Program-made: the position numbers and the translations under genes
Part shown: piece after piece, positions 52,030 through 60,007 of the stretch
Layout: the number at the start of each line of letters is the position of its first letter
How positions within the stretch are numbered: the first letter of the stretch is position 1
From: JBBROS01 sp965213845
GTDB taxonomy: Bacteria; Pseudomonadota; Alphaproteobacteria; Acetobacterales; Acetobacteraceae
Length of the DNA stretch: 64,000 nt
Reading direction: 5' to 3'
Assembly (NCBI GenBank): GCA_965213845.1
Contig: CBDCAI010000004.1
Span: 868,001 to 932,000, forward strand
The notes under the pieces: generated by a model
The model's input: the letters and a program-made list of their open reading frames with translations, nothing else
The model's database searches: none
Told to the model about the DNA's origin: nothing

Positions 52030-52398
52030 TTAAGGCGAGTAACCGCCCTTGTACCACGGGCCACCGCCATCCCAGCAGTACTCCGTGATTGCGCTCCCAT
52101 CGATGACGTAAACCCGGATATGGATCGCCGGGTCGAGCCATGACGTGGCCGTCACCGTCTGTCCCGGCACATTGAGTCCGCCGGTGTACCACGGCCCATT
52201 CCCGTCCCAGGCCTTCTCGGTTATTCGGTCGCCGTTGCTCCTGTAGATACGGATATGCGGGCCGGGGCCCCAGGAAATCGATGCGACGGCCGTTGTTATC
52301 GACCGTTTCTCGCCCTCGGCGACGGCATGACCCGCCGTAAATGCGCCCAGGACTACAAGGCCAATGGCTACCCCGACGCCGCGTCGTATGATTGCCAT
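52030..52398 (-). CDS. Secreted fucose-binding lectin, two-repeat RSL/BambL type
   Basis: A 122-residue protein with a signal peptide (VAIGLVVLGAFTAGHAVA) and two tandem blades of about 45 residues. Blade one has SWGPGPHIRIYRSNGDRITE then WDGNGPWYTGG. Blade two has SWLDPAIHIRVYVIDGSAIT then YCWDGGGPWYKGG. This closely follows the Ralstonia solanacearum RSL and Burkholderia BambL lectins, which trimerise into a six-bladed propeller binding fucose. Fucose-contact residues appear as Arg50/Glu61 and Arg95/Glu106 (the R.Y...g..iTE pattern) with neighbouring tryptophans. A perfect AGGAGA at 52405-52410 supports the ATG at 52398; an upstream in-frame start is less likely. It is flanked by IS256 and IS66 remnants. 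Confidence 0.85.
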   Translation of the reverse strand: MAIIRRGVGVAIGLVVLGAFTAGHAVAEGEKRSITTAVASISWGPGPHIRIYRSNGDRITEKAWDGNGPWYTGGLNVPGQTVTATSWLDPAIHIRVYVIDGSAITEYCWDGGGPWYKGGYSP

Positions 52399-52536
52399 GA
52401 TCGGTCTCCTCCGTTCAAACTCATCCGGCAAGCCACCATTACATATCCCGTTCTAAGCGCAAGCGATCAGGCGGCAGGGTGCACCCGCTTCTTCGAGCGA
52501 AGGGCAAACCGAACTGTCCGGTGTATGCCCCGGCGA

Positions 52537-52716
52537 TCAGGCTGCGGCGGACATTGGATGGTGTTGGCGCGAGTTCCACGGCAGCAACTCGCTCAGCCGC
52601 AGAGCGGAGTGGTCGCCGATCCGGGCGAGCACATCGGCGAGCCAGGCCCGTGGGTCGACGTCGTTCAGCTTGGCCGTGACGATCAGCGAATACATTGCCG
52701 CCGCCCGTTCCCCACC
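52537..52716 (-). pseudogene. IS66-family transposase C-terminal fragment
   Basis: The last 59 residues of the frame, RAAAMYSLIVTAKLNDVDPR then AWLADVLARIGDHSALRLSE and LLPWNS, match the IS66 transposase C-terminal domain (lnDvdP.aWLaDvLaRI.dhp..rl.eLLPW). Upstream sequence on this strand no longer resembles IS66; there the opposite strand encodes the toxin-like protein. The boundary near 52716 is approximate. Confidence 0.85.
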
Positions 52717-52764
52717 GCGATCAACGCTCTCGCCTATGGCGTGATTGCGGCGCCACCAGCAACT

Positions 52765-53586
52765 ATGCGAGGGCGGGCCGAAGCACAATACCAATATGGG
52801 ACCCTTGCTCGCCTGAAAGAGGCGATAGCGGGGTGGATCAAGGGAATGCGCCTCGACCGGGAGACTTTTGCCACCCGCTTCTTTGGTTGCGGCGTGGATG
52901 ACCCTGGTGTTCGCAACCTTCACGCTGCAGCTCTTGGTGCTGCAACCGCGACCAGTCATGCAGATTTGCGGGATGCCGCTGTGAAGGTCGCTGACGCGAT
53001 CCAGGTCGTTGGTGTGGATCAATGGCCTCGATTTGTCGTTGATGCATTTGAGCGCGCCCGTGATCCGATAACGTTGGCTGCTGTCGAGAAGAGCCAGCAG
53101 CCGATCGATCCCGCTCGTGATGCAATCCGACCCGTCTATCCGATAGAGACCACGATTGGAGTTGTTGCGGCCGGAGTAGCGGGAGGGGCGGTCGCGGCGG
53201 CCCGCGCCGTCGGTAGCGCCATCTTGAGACAGGTTCTTTCTCCGGGAGCCGCGACCAAGCCGGACGGCGCGGCGGCTTCGGCCGCCAGTGTTCGTGACAA
53301 ACTGACCCGATATACGTTGAATCTCGAGCACCCCGTAGGAGGATCGAAGGCTCAGTGGTTCCAGAAGGCCCTGGGGTTTACGCGCCAGAATAGCGAGCAG
53401 CTGGCACGGCAGCTCGTGTTTGATGAAAAAGTGGCGGTCCAGACCGCGGTGACGCAATACGGCACCAAATGCAACCAGGTCATCGATGTCGTTGGTGCAA
53501 ACGGGCGAACGATCCCGGTCACCACGGCCTGGATAAGGGGAGAAGATGGGCTCGCAAGGCTTGTGACAGCACTGCCAGGGAAATAG
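52765..53586 (+). CDS. Polymorphic-toxin-like protein with a DUF6883 C-terminal domain, 5' end uncertain
   Basis: A frame of 273 residues from the ATG at 52765. The first 120 residues are helical with no clear family. A small hydrophobic, Gly/Ala-rich segment (IGVVAAGVAGGAVAAARAVG) follows. The C-terminal 95 residues resemble DUF6883: KLTRYTLNLEHPVGGSKAQW, FQKALGFTRQNSEQLARQLV and VTQYGTKCNQVIDVVGANGR. DUF6883 domains occur at the ends of polymorphic or contact-dependent toxins. The frame stays open upstream through the IS66 relic, so the original gene was probably longer and truncated by the insertion. A DUF4926-like gene follows after two bases. Confidence 0.65.
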   Translation: MRGRAEAQYQYGTLARLKEAIAGWIKGMRLDRETFATRFFGCGVDDPGVRNLHAAALGAATATSHADLRDAAVKVADAIQVVGVDQWPRFVVDAFERARDPITLAAVEKSQQPIDPARDAIRPVYPIETTIGVVAAGVAGGAVAAARAVGSAILRQVLSPGAATKPDGAAASAASVRDKLTRYTLNLEHPVGGSKAQWFQKALGFTRQNSEQLARQLVFDEKVAVQTAVTQYGTKCNQVIDVVGANGRTIPVTTAWIRGEDGLARLVTALPGK

Positions 53587-53588
53587 CC

Positions 53589-53789
53589 ATGCTTTCAGAA
53601 TACGACGTTGTCCGCCTCCGCTCTGCAACCTCTGCGGCCAACGTACCCGTGGGCACGCGCGGTACTATCTTGATAGTATATGACGATGCTCCGCCCGCAT
53701 ACGAGGTCGAGTTCGTGGATGATGTCGGTAGCTCGCTAGGCACATTCACCATGCGGGAAGCCGACCTGGATTTAGAGTGGAGGGCGTAG
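53589..53789 (+). CDS. DUF4926-like small protein, possible immunity partner
   Basis: A 66-residue protein of the DUF4926 type: MLSEYDVVRLRSATSAANVP, GTRGTILIVYDDAPPAYEVE and FVDDVGSSLGTFTMREADLD. The fold is a small beta barrel of the pattern lyDvV.L......pvGt.GtIv.vy....yEVEF.D. Genes of this family are often placed directly after DUF6883-type domains, which suggests a toxin-antitoxin or effector-immunity relation. The ATG lies two bases after the DUF6883 stop, so the pair is translationally linked. The function of the family is not experimentally settled to my knowledge. Confidence 0.75.
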   Translation: MLSEYDVVRLRSATSAANVPVGTRGTILIVYDDAPPAYEVEFVDDVGSSLGTFTMREADLDLEWRA

Positions 53790-54014
53790 TTGCACCCGCC
53801 GTTTGGTCGCGTTGTAAGCAGACCTGCAGACCAGGCCGGGGCCGGTTAGCTTGTCGTCCGATGCTGGGCCACGATGCGCGACACGGTGGGTTGGCTGACG
53901 TTGTAGAGCCGGGCCATCTCGGCACCGCTCTTGCGGCCGGTGATCACGCTTTCGGCGATCTCGTGCCGTTTGGTAGCGTCCAGCTTCTTGCGCCGCCCTC
54001 CCACGCGACCCTCG

Positions 54015-54088
54015 GCCCGGGCGGCGGCGAGGCCGGCCGAGGTGCGTTCGCGCCCGGGCGGCGGCGAGGCCGGCCGAGGTGCGTTCGC
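54015..54088. repeat. 37-base tandem duplication within the recombinase gene
   Basis: Bases 54015-54051 are repeated exactly at 54052-54088. The unit starts gcccgggcggcggcgaggcc and is not a multiple of three, so it shifts the recombinase reading frame. On the coding strand it doubles the segment encoding ERTSAGLAAARA. Confidence 0.95.
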
Positions 54089-54196
54089 GTATCATGGCGC
54101 GCTCGAACTCGGCAAAGGAGCCGACCATCTGCATCATCATGCGGCCCGCGGGCGTGGTGGTGTCGATGTTCTCGGTCATCGACCGGAAGCCCGCCC

Positions 54197-54224
54197 CGGC
54201 TTCGGCGATCCGGCTTCGGCGATC
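54197..54224. repeat. 14-base tandem duplication within the recombinase gene
   Basis: The unit cggcttcggcgatc occurs at 54197-54210 and again at 54211-54224. It breaks the reading frame just after the MMERIAEAG codons of the recombinase. Together with the 37-base duplication the net insertion is 51 bases, a multiple of three. Confidence 0.95.
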
Positions 54225-54750
54225 CGCTCCATCATGTGCAGCACGTCCTTCAGCGATCGCGACAACCGATCCAGCTTCCATATCACTAGAGTATCGCCCT
54301 CGCGGAGCTGGTCGAGCATGCGGTGCAGCTGCGGCCGATCCCAGCGCCCGCCTGAAGCGGCCTCCTCGAACCGCTTGCGGCACCCGGCCGCCTTTAGCGC
54401 CCTGGCCTGCAGGGCGTTGTTCTGCTCGTCGCCTTTGGACACCCGGGCGTAGCCGAGCAGCATGCCGCCCGTGCTGGCGGCAGCGACGTGGCCGATCGGC
54501 TCCGGCGCGGCTTTTGGATCGGAGGCTTTCGCAAACAAACGGTCGTTGACGCACGGGTTTGGTGGTCACGATCAAACCTGGACTTTCTGTTTTCAATACC
54601 CTCTTGCAGAACAGCATCGAAAGGCAAGCAGGTTATGAACGGGGCCGTCACCTTGCCGAGGTCCTATGCCCCGCCGTTCCCTCCTATCTGCTGACCAGCG
54701 CGCCCACCTGTTCGACGTCCCGACCACGCCGGCCGAGCGTGGCCTGCTTC

Positions 54751-54858
54751 AGCTATAGCGAGGGCTGGTACAACCCGGCACGCCTGCACTCAGGCCTGGG
54801 CTACCGGTCACCGATGACCTACGAAGCCGACACGGAAGCCGCCCTGACCGAGCCGTAG
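54751..54858 (+). pseudogene. IS3-family transposase (OrfB) C-terminal fragment
   Basis: The end of the frame, SEGWYNPARLHSGLGYRSPM followed by TYEADTEAA, matches the last 30 residues of IS3-type integrase-core transposases (ieg.WYNp.R.HsaLgY.sP..ye). The DDE core upstream is missing. The sequence between 54540 and 54750 is open but unassigned, and slightly richer in A+T than its surroundings. Confidence 0.8.
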
Positions 54859-55051
54859 TACGCAAGCCTGCAATCTGTCCACGAGAACGGGGCAACCTCA
54901 AACCTCAGGGTTCGCCGGGCCTTCGACCGAGGCAAAGCCCGACGATGTCACAAGCAACTGTGAGCCACCAGACGTTTGGACTTTGCCGATCCGTCGGCGT
55001 TCTCCCGCCAGTCCAGGTCAAACCGGCCGAGACAGAGTGGGAGCATGGGAC

Positions 55052-55609
55052 ATGACAGAAAAAGCCCTTCAGGACGCTTTCTACGAAACGTTGAAGGACG
55101 TGTATTACGCTGAGAAGCAGTCGGTTCGAGCGCTGAAGAAGTCTGCAAAAGCGGCCAAGGCGCCTGAGTTGAAGGATGCCTTCAATACGCATGCCGAAGA
55201 GAGCGGCGCGCAGGTAGAGCGGCTGGTGCAGGTGTTCGAAATCATTGGCAAGCCTGCCCGTGCCAAGACCTGTGAGGCGATGCAGGGCCTCACCTCTGAG
55301 ATGGAGGAGGACCTGGGCGATTTTGGCGGCAGCGAAGCAGCCGATGACGTGTTGATAGGCTGCGCTCAGGCGATCGAACACTATGAGATCGCGCGGTATG
55401 GGCTGCTCAAGACATGGGCCCGGAAGCTGGGTTTCAGCGAGGCCGAGTCGCTGCTCAACGAGACGCTTGAGGAAGAGAAGCGTACGGATGCATTGCTGAT
55501 CGAGATCGCGGAAGGCTTCGGCACGACGGGTAACGACGAACCCGAGGAAGAGGAGCCTGAGGAGACCACGCCTGCAAAGTCGCGGAAGTCCAAGCAGAAA
55601 GCGGCTTAG
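55052..55609 (+). CDS. DUF892 ferritin-like protein (YciE/YciF type)
   Basis: A 185-residue protein of the DUF892 family, ferritin-like four-helix bundles related to E. coli YciE/YciF. Family motifs include AFYETLKDVYYAEKQSVRAL, AFNTHAEESGAQVERLVQVF and IEHYEIARYGLLKTWARKLG, with Glu and His residues placed to bind a metal pair. The C-terminal 30 residues are an acidic stretch (EPEEEEPEET) followed by a lysine-rich tail (KSRKSKQK). The chosen ATG gives the standard N-terminus MTEKALQDAF. These proteins are stress-associated in enterobacteria; here the gene stands alone beside the IS remnants. Confidence 0.88.
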   Translation: MTEKALQDAFYETLKDVYYAEKQSVRALKKSAKAAKAPELKDAFNTHAEESGAQVERLVQVFEIIGKPARAKTCEAMQGLTSEMEEDLGDFGGSEAADDVLIGCAQAIEHYEIARYGLLKTWARKLGFSEAESLLNETLEEEKRTDALLIEIAEGFGTTGNDEPEEEEPEETTPAKSRKSKQKAA

Positions 55610-55933
55610 CCAGGCGAGGGCGCGGCGCAGTATGGCCTGCGCGGCGCCCGTCTTCTGCTTCTTGCCCGGGCACGGCATCGGTCTACCGCTCCGTCATGAC
55701 TCCTTCGCAAGGATGGGCACTCCGTTCGCGCGCATCATACGGGCTGGTCCGTCTTGGTGCCGGTTTGCCGGGTCGCACGCTCCTGCGACCCGGCTCCGCT
55801 CGGCTCTAGTTTCTGGCCCGCACTCCAGATCGCGCCTCATCTTACGGCGGTTGGACCAGAAATGGACCAAAACACCGGGCGATTGACCACGCGTCGCGTC
55901 GAGGGCCCCGTGTGCGGCGGCGACGTGCTCCGG

Positions 55934-56337
55934 CACGGATCGCAAGACACCGTCAACATTCAGCCCGTCAATCCATTCAAGCTGACACCCGATCTGAACC
56001 TGATCGTGCGAACCGTCATCCCGGTCACCTTGCTCGCCCACATCCTGCCCGAAACGACCAGCGGCGGCGGCGACACCGTCCAGAGCTCTTTTTTCTCACC
56101 GGCACAGCCGGTCGGCGGCCTCATCCTCGGGCTCGGCCCCGCCTTTCCTACCCGAGCGCGACCGACAACCGGATCAGCGGCCGGCGATGCCGGGACCGGC
56201 CCGGGGTCAGCCAGCTTCTCAAGCTGGGTGGGCAGCCGCTCAGCCTCGGACTTACGGGAAAGTATGAGGCCGTCTGCCCGGTCGGTGCACCAGGCTTCGG
56301 CATCAGACTGGCACCGACGCTCCTTTTCCCAACATAG
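55934..56337 (+). pseudogene. Outer-membrane beta-barrel-like transporter fragment, frameshifted
   Basis: The first frame gives DTVNIQPVNPFKLTPDLNLI, VRTVIPVTLLAHILPETTSG and GDTVQSSFFSPAQPVGGLIL. This resembles the start of a beta-barrel family often annotated as transporter or neuromedin-U-like protein (yniQPvipf.l...wnLI.RtiiPv...gdi.qs.FfsP..p.gg...g.Gp.f). The match continues in another frame after about 56145 (SYPSATDNRISG, LLKLGGQPLSLGLTGKYEA, GFGIRLAPTLLFPT). No signal peptide or second half is seen. The 55610-55930 stretch upstream holds nothing else I recognise. Confidence 0.6.
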
Positions 56338-56409
56338 GCCGTGATCGACAGGAAAGGCGCCCAGGCGGCCCTCTCCCCGCGAAGGAGAGAAGGCCATTCC
56401 TACGTGTGG

Positions 56410-58653
56410 TCAGGCGTGGGCGAGAGCTTGGGCCGGCCGGTCGACCAGGTCGTAGCGGTCGGCGTTCATCACCTTGTTCCAGGCCTTCACGAAGTCCTTG
56501 ACGAGTTTTTGCTTCGCGTCGGACTGCGCATAGACCTCGGCGAAGGCGCGCAACTGGGAGTGGGAGCCGAAGATTAGGTCCACGCGGGTGGCCGTCCACT
56601 TCGTTTCCTTCGTCTTGCGGTCGCGGCCTTCGAAGGCGTTGTCGGACGCGGTTGGCATCCACTCCACGGTCATGTCGAGCAGGTTGACGAAAAAGTCGTT
56701 CGTCAGCTTGCCCGGCTGACGCGTGAGCACGCCATGCTTCGAGTCAAGGGCGTTCGCCCCCAGCACGCGCAGGCCACCGACCAGCACCGTCATCTCCGGG
56801 GCGGTCAGCCGCAGCAACTCGGCGCGGTCCACCATCGCTTCCTCAGGTGCCATGAACTGCGCGCCCTCGTAGTGGTTGCGAAAGCCGTCGGCGGTGGGCT
56901 CGAGCGGGGCGAACGACTCCGCATCCGTCTGCTCCGCAGTCGCGTCCATGCGGCCCGGGAAGAACGGGACCTGCACGTCGACCCCGGCCTCCCGCGCGGC
57001 CTGCTCAATGCCCGCGGCGCCGCCGAGCACGATCAGGTCGGCCAAGGACACCTTCTTGCCACCCTCGGCCGCGCCGTTGAACCCGGCCTGCACCGCTTCG
57101 AGCTGGGCCAGGACGCGGGCCAACTCCGGCGGGTTGTTGATGGCCCAGTCCTTCTGCGGGGCGAGTCGGATACGCGCCCCGTTGGCGCCACCGCGCTTGT
57201 CCGAGCCGCGGAACGTCGCGGCCGAGGCCCATGCGGTGCTGACAAGCTGCGAAACCGTGAGGCCGGTGGCGAGGATCTTCGCCTTCAACGCAGCGGCATC
57301 GTTCGCGTCGATCAGCGTGTGGTCCACCGGCGGGATCGGGTCCTGCCAGAGCAGGCGCTCGCCGGGCACGAGCGGGCCGAGGTAGCGCTGGATCGGGCCC
57401 ATGTCGCGGTGCGTGAGCTTGAACCAGGCGCGGGCGAAGGCGTCGGCGAACTGGTCGGGGTGTTCGAGAAAGCGGCGCGAGACGGCTTCGTAGGCCGGGT
57501 CCATGCGGAGCGCGAGATCCGACGTCAGCATGGTGGGCAGACGCTTCTTGGCCGGGTCGAACGGGTCCGGGATGTCGGCCGGGGCGTCCTTCGCCTGCCA
57601 CTGCCAGGCACCGGCGGGACTTTTCACCAGCTCCCACTCGAACTTGAACAGGTTCTCGAAGTAGTGGTTGCTCCACTGCGTGGGCGTCTGCGACCAGATC
57701 ACCTCGAGCCCGGCCGTGATCGCGTCGGCCCCGATGCCGCTGCCGAACTTGCTGCGCCAACCCAGGCCCTGGTCCTCGATCACGCCGCCCTCGGGCTCGG
57801 CCCCGATGAAGGAGGGATCGCCTGCGCCATGGGTCTTCCCGAAGGTGTGGCCGCCGGCGATGAGTGCCACGGTCTCCTCGTCGTTCATCGCCATCCGGGC
57901 GAAGGTTTCGCGGATGTCGCGGGCGGAGCCGAGCGGGTCAGGCTGGCTGTTCGGGCCCTCCGGGTTGACGTAGATCAGGCCCATCTGCACTGCGCCGAGG
58001 CTGCCCTGGAGCTGCCGCTCGCCACTGTAGCGCTCATCGCCGAGCCAGGTGCCCTCGGGGCCCCAATACAGCTCCTCAGGCTCCCACGTGTCGGCACGGC
58101 CGCCAGCGAAGCCGAACGTCTTGAAGCCCATCGACTCGAGCGCGACGTTGCCAGTCAGCACGAACAGGTCAGCCCAGGACAGGTTGTTGCCGTACTTCTG
58201 CTTGATCGGCCACAGCAGGCGCCGGGCCTTGTCGAGGTTGGTGTTGTCCGGCCAAGAGTTGAGCGGCGCGAACCGCTGCTGGCCGCCGCCGGCACCGCCT
58301 CGGCCATCGGTGGTGCGATACGTGCCGGCGCTGTGCCAGGCCATGCGGATGAACAGGCCGCCGTAATGGCCCCAGTCGGCGGGCCACCACTCCTGCGAAT
58401 CCGTCATCAGGGCGTGCAGATCCTTTATGACGGCATGCAGGTCGAGCTGCTTGAACGCCTCCGGATAGCTGAAATCGGGCTCCATCGGGTTGGAGCTGCC
58501 GTGATGCTGCGCAAGCGTGCTGAGGCTGAGATTTTGCGGCCACCAGTCGCGGTTGCCGCGGCGCCCCCCGCCGCCCCCGCCGGGGCCACGACCGCCGCCA
58601 CCCCCGCCGGTCACCGGGCACTGGGCGGTGCTCTTCTCGCTCATTCCATCCAT
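56410..58653 (-). CDS. katG: Catalase-peroxidase KatG
   Basis: A 747-residue bifunctional haem catalase-peroxidase with the usual two-domain length. The distal triad is Arg103, Trp106 and His107 (IRMAWHSAGTYR). The Met-Tyr-Trp adduct residues are present as Trp106, Tyr228 (MGLIYVNPEGP) and Met254 (ARMAMNDEET). The proximal histidine is His269 in IAGGHTFGKTHGAG. The enzyme removes hydrogen peroxide in the cytoplasm. A good AGGAG site precedes the ATG. The N-terminus has an unusual double glycine run (GGGGGGRGPGGGGGGRRGNR) in place of the normal short linker. The oxyR gene lies 165 bases upstream on the same strand and presumably controls it. Confidence 0.97.
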   Translation of the reverse strand: MDGMSEKSTAQCPVTGGGGGGRGPGGGGGGRRGNRDWWPQNLSLSTLAQHHGSSNPMEPDFSYPEAFKQLDLHAVIKDLHALMTDSQEWWPADWGHYGGLFIRMAWHSAGTYRTTDGRGGAGGGQQRFAPLNSWPDNTNLDKARRLLWPIKQKYGNNLSWADLFVLTGNVALESMGFKTFGFAGGRADTWEPEELYWGPEGTWLGDERYSGERQLQGSLGAVQMGLIYVNPEGPNSQPDPLGSARDIRETFARMAMNDEETVALIAGGHTFGKTHGAGDPSFIGAEPEGGVIEDQGLGWRSKFGSGIGADAITAGLEVIWSQTPTQWSNHYFENLFKFEWELVKSPAGAWQWQAKDAPADIPDPFDPAKKRLPTMLTSDLALRMDPAYEAVSRRFLEHPDQFADAFARAWFKLTHRDMGPIQRYLGPLVPGERLLWQDPIPPVDHTLIDANDAAALKAKILATGLTVSQLVSTAWASAATFRGSDKRGGANGARIRLAPQKDWAINNPPELARVLAQLEAVQAGFNGAAEGGKKVSLADLIVLGGAAGIEQAAREAGVDVQVPFFPGRMDATAEQTDAESFAPLEPTADGFRNHYEGAQFMAPEEAMVDRAELLRLTAPEMTVLVGGLRVLGANALDSKHGVLTRQPGKLTNDFFVNLLDMTVEWMPTASDNAFEGRDRKTKETKWTATRVDLIFGSHSQLRAFAEVYAQSDAKQKLVKDFVKAWNKVMNADRYDLVDRPAQALAHA

Positions 58654-58818
58654 GGCCTGTCTCCTCTGAGGTGGCTGTATGCTTTGCTACGGCGGCGCGC
58701 GTTGCGGTTGCGCGGCCGTTGGAAACCGTGCCCTGCATTCGCGGGCGGGTGCACCCTAGCGCCGGGGCAGGCCGTTAGGGAAATTGATTGTCGCCCTCCG
58801 ACCGATCGACTGAAGCGA

Positions 58819-59730
58819 TCATTCCGCGGCCGCCTGCAGAGGAGTGACGCAGTCCGGCAGGTGGTCCCGCACGGTGCGGGCGAGCAGCTCGATGTCGCGC
58901 GGTTTCGGGTAATTGCGGCGCCAGACGAGGCCGATGCGGCGGCCGACACCGGGCTCGAGCGGGCGGGTCGCGACCGCGCGGGTGCGGGCCTCGCCGCAGG
59001 CCAGCGCCGGCACCAGCGTGCTGCCGAGCCCGGCCGAGACCATCTGCAGAATCGTCTGCAAACTGGTGGCCCGGAAGTCGCCCTCGGCGTCGCGGTCGGC
59101 GATCCCGCAAATGGCGAGCGCCTGGTCGCGAAGGCAGTGGCCCTCGGTGAGCAGGAGAAGGTGCCGGCCGCGAAGCTCGCTTTCCTTCAGCGGCCTGGAC
59201 GGGGGCTGCTTGCGCGTGCGGGGCTCGGCAAGCCAGAACGGCTCATCGAACAGACCGATCGTGTTCAGCTTCTCATCCGGCACCGGCAGCGCCACGAGCG
59301 CTGCATCGAGCCGGTGTGACGCAAGCCGCTCCAACAGTGGCGCGGTGAGGTCCTCGCGCAGCGCGAGCCGCAGCCCGGGATAGGCCTGCTTCATGGCCGG
59401 CACCAGCCAGGGCAGGAGGTAGGGTCCAAGCGTCGGAATCACGCCCAGGCTGAACCGGCCCACCAGCGGCCCGGCCGTCCGCTGGCCGACACTTGCGATC
59501 GCCTCTACCTCGGCCAGCACCTGCCGCGCCCGTGCCGCCACGTCCGCACCGACAGCCGTCATGCTGAAGGACTTGGTCGTGCGCTCGAACAGCATGACGC
59601 CGAGCTGGACTTCGAGCTTTTTGATCTGCGTGCTGAGGGTGGATTGCCCGATGCTGCACGCCGCGGCGGCGCGCCCGAAATGGCCGTGGTCGGCGAGTGC
59701 CACAACGTAGCGGAGGTCCTGCAGGGTCAT
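58819..59730 (-). CDS. oxyR: OxyR hydrogen-peroxide-sensing LysR regulator
   Basis: A 303-residue LysR regulator with the helix-turn-helix HFGRAAAACSIGQSTLSTQI. The two redox cysteines fall at Cys199 and Cys208 in TEGHCLRDQALAIC, the same numbers as in E. coli OxyR. Peroxide oxidation forms the disulphide that switches the DNA-binding state. It lies just upstream of katG on the same strand, whereas many OxyR-katG pairs are divergent. The 165-base gap between them is long enough for a separate OxyR-dependent katG promoter. All features point to a working regulator. Confidence 0.95.
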   Translation of the reverse strand: MTLQDLRYVVALADHGHFGRAAAACSIGQSTLSTQIKKLEVQLGVMLFERTTKSFSMTAVGADVAARARQVLAEVEAIASVGQRTAGPLVGRFSLGVIPTLGPYLLPWLVPAMKQAYPGLRLALREDLTAPLLERLASHRLDAALVALPVPDEKLNTIGLFDEPFWLAEPRTRKQPPSRPLKESELRGRHLLLLTEGHCLRDQALAICGIADRDAEGDFRATSLQTILQMVSAGLGSTLVPALACGEARTRAVATRPLEPGVGRRIGLVWRRNYPKPRDIELLARTVRDHLPDCVTPLQAAAE

Positions 59731-59834
59731 GCGCGATGCTGGCCCAGGAGAGGCCTGGAGGGAAGGCGCGGCTGCCCGTCCCGGCGGGTCGGTGCGGCCA
59801 GCTCATGGCGCCTCGCTCCGGATCGGTTCCGTCC

Positions 59835-59927
59835 CTGTGCGCCGACATGCACGACGACGAACACGGCCGCAGCAAGGTTCGGGGCAAGGTCGGCACAGAG
59901 TCGCTTCAGCACCGATATCGCAACCTT
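59835..59927 (-). pseudogene. Possible CheB methylesterase fragment
   Basis: Within the frame that carries the molybdopterin-subunit relic, VLKRLCADLAPNLAAAVFVV then VHVGAQ resembles the segment after the nucleophile loop of CheB-type methylesterases (l..ll..lp.dlpaavlvVqHi.a). Only about 30 residues match and no active-site serine is present. This is a tentative reading of a decayed stretch. Confidence 0.3.
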
Positions 59928-60007
59928 CGGTATGGTGCTGACCGGTGTCCGGGTCGGGTCCTCGACCGGCGTGGCGGCGCCCGCGTGGCTTAAAGAAGGT
60001 CCTCGAT

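Larger units (their letters stand above)
53846..54463 (-). pseudogene. Serine recombinase (resolvase/invertase) broken by two tandem duplications
   Basis: The N-terminal frame has the catalytic-serine motif LLGYARVSKGDEQNNAL and the arginine motif LVIWKLDRLSRSLKDVLHMM. A 14-base duplication (54197-54224) then shifts the frame. The middle continues as TENIDTTTPAGRMMMQMVGS and FAEFERAMIRERTSAGLAAA. A 37-base duplication (54015-54088) shifts it back, and the end, GGRRKKLDATKRHEIAESVI with a helix-turn-helix GAEMARLYNVSQPTVSRIVA, is again in the first frame. Removing both extra copies would restore a typical 190-residue Tn3-type resolvase/Hin-type protein. As it stands, the protein ends early, losing part of the catalytic domain's long helix and the DNA-binding tail. 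Confidence 0.85.

Noticed and set aside
54540..54750. Somewhat A+T-richer stretch as a possible recombination (res) or attachment site for the serine recombinase
   Set aside because: I could not find paired inverted half-sites by eye; a search for res-like dyads would be needed to support it.
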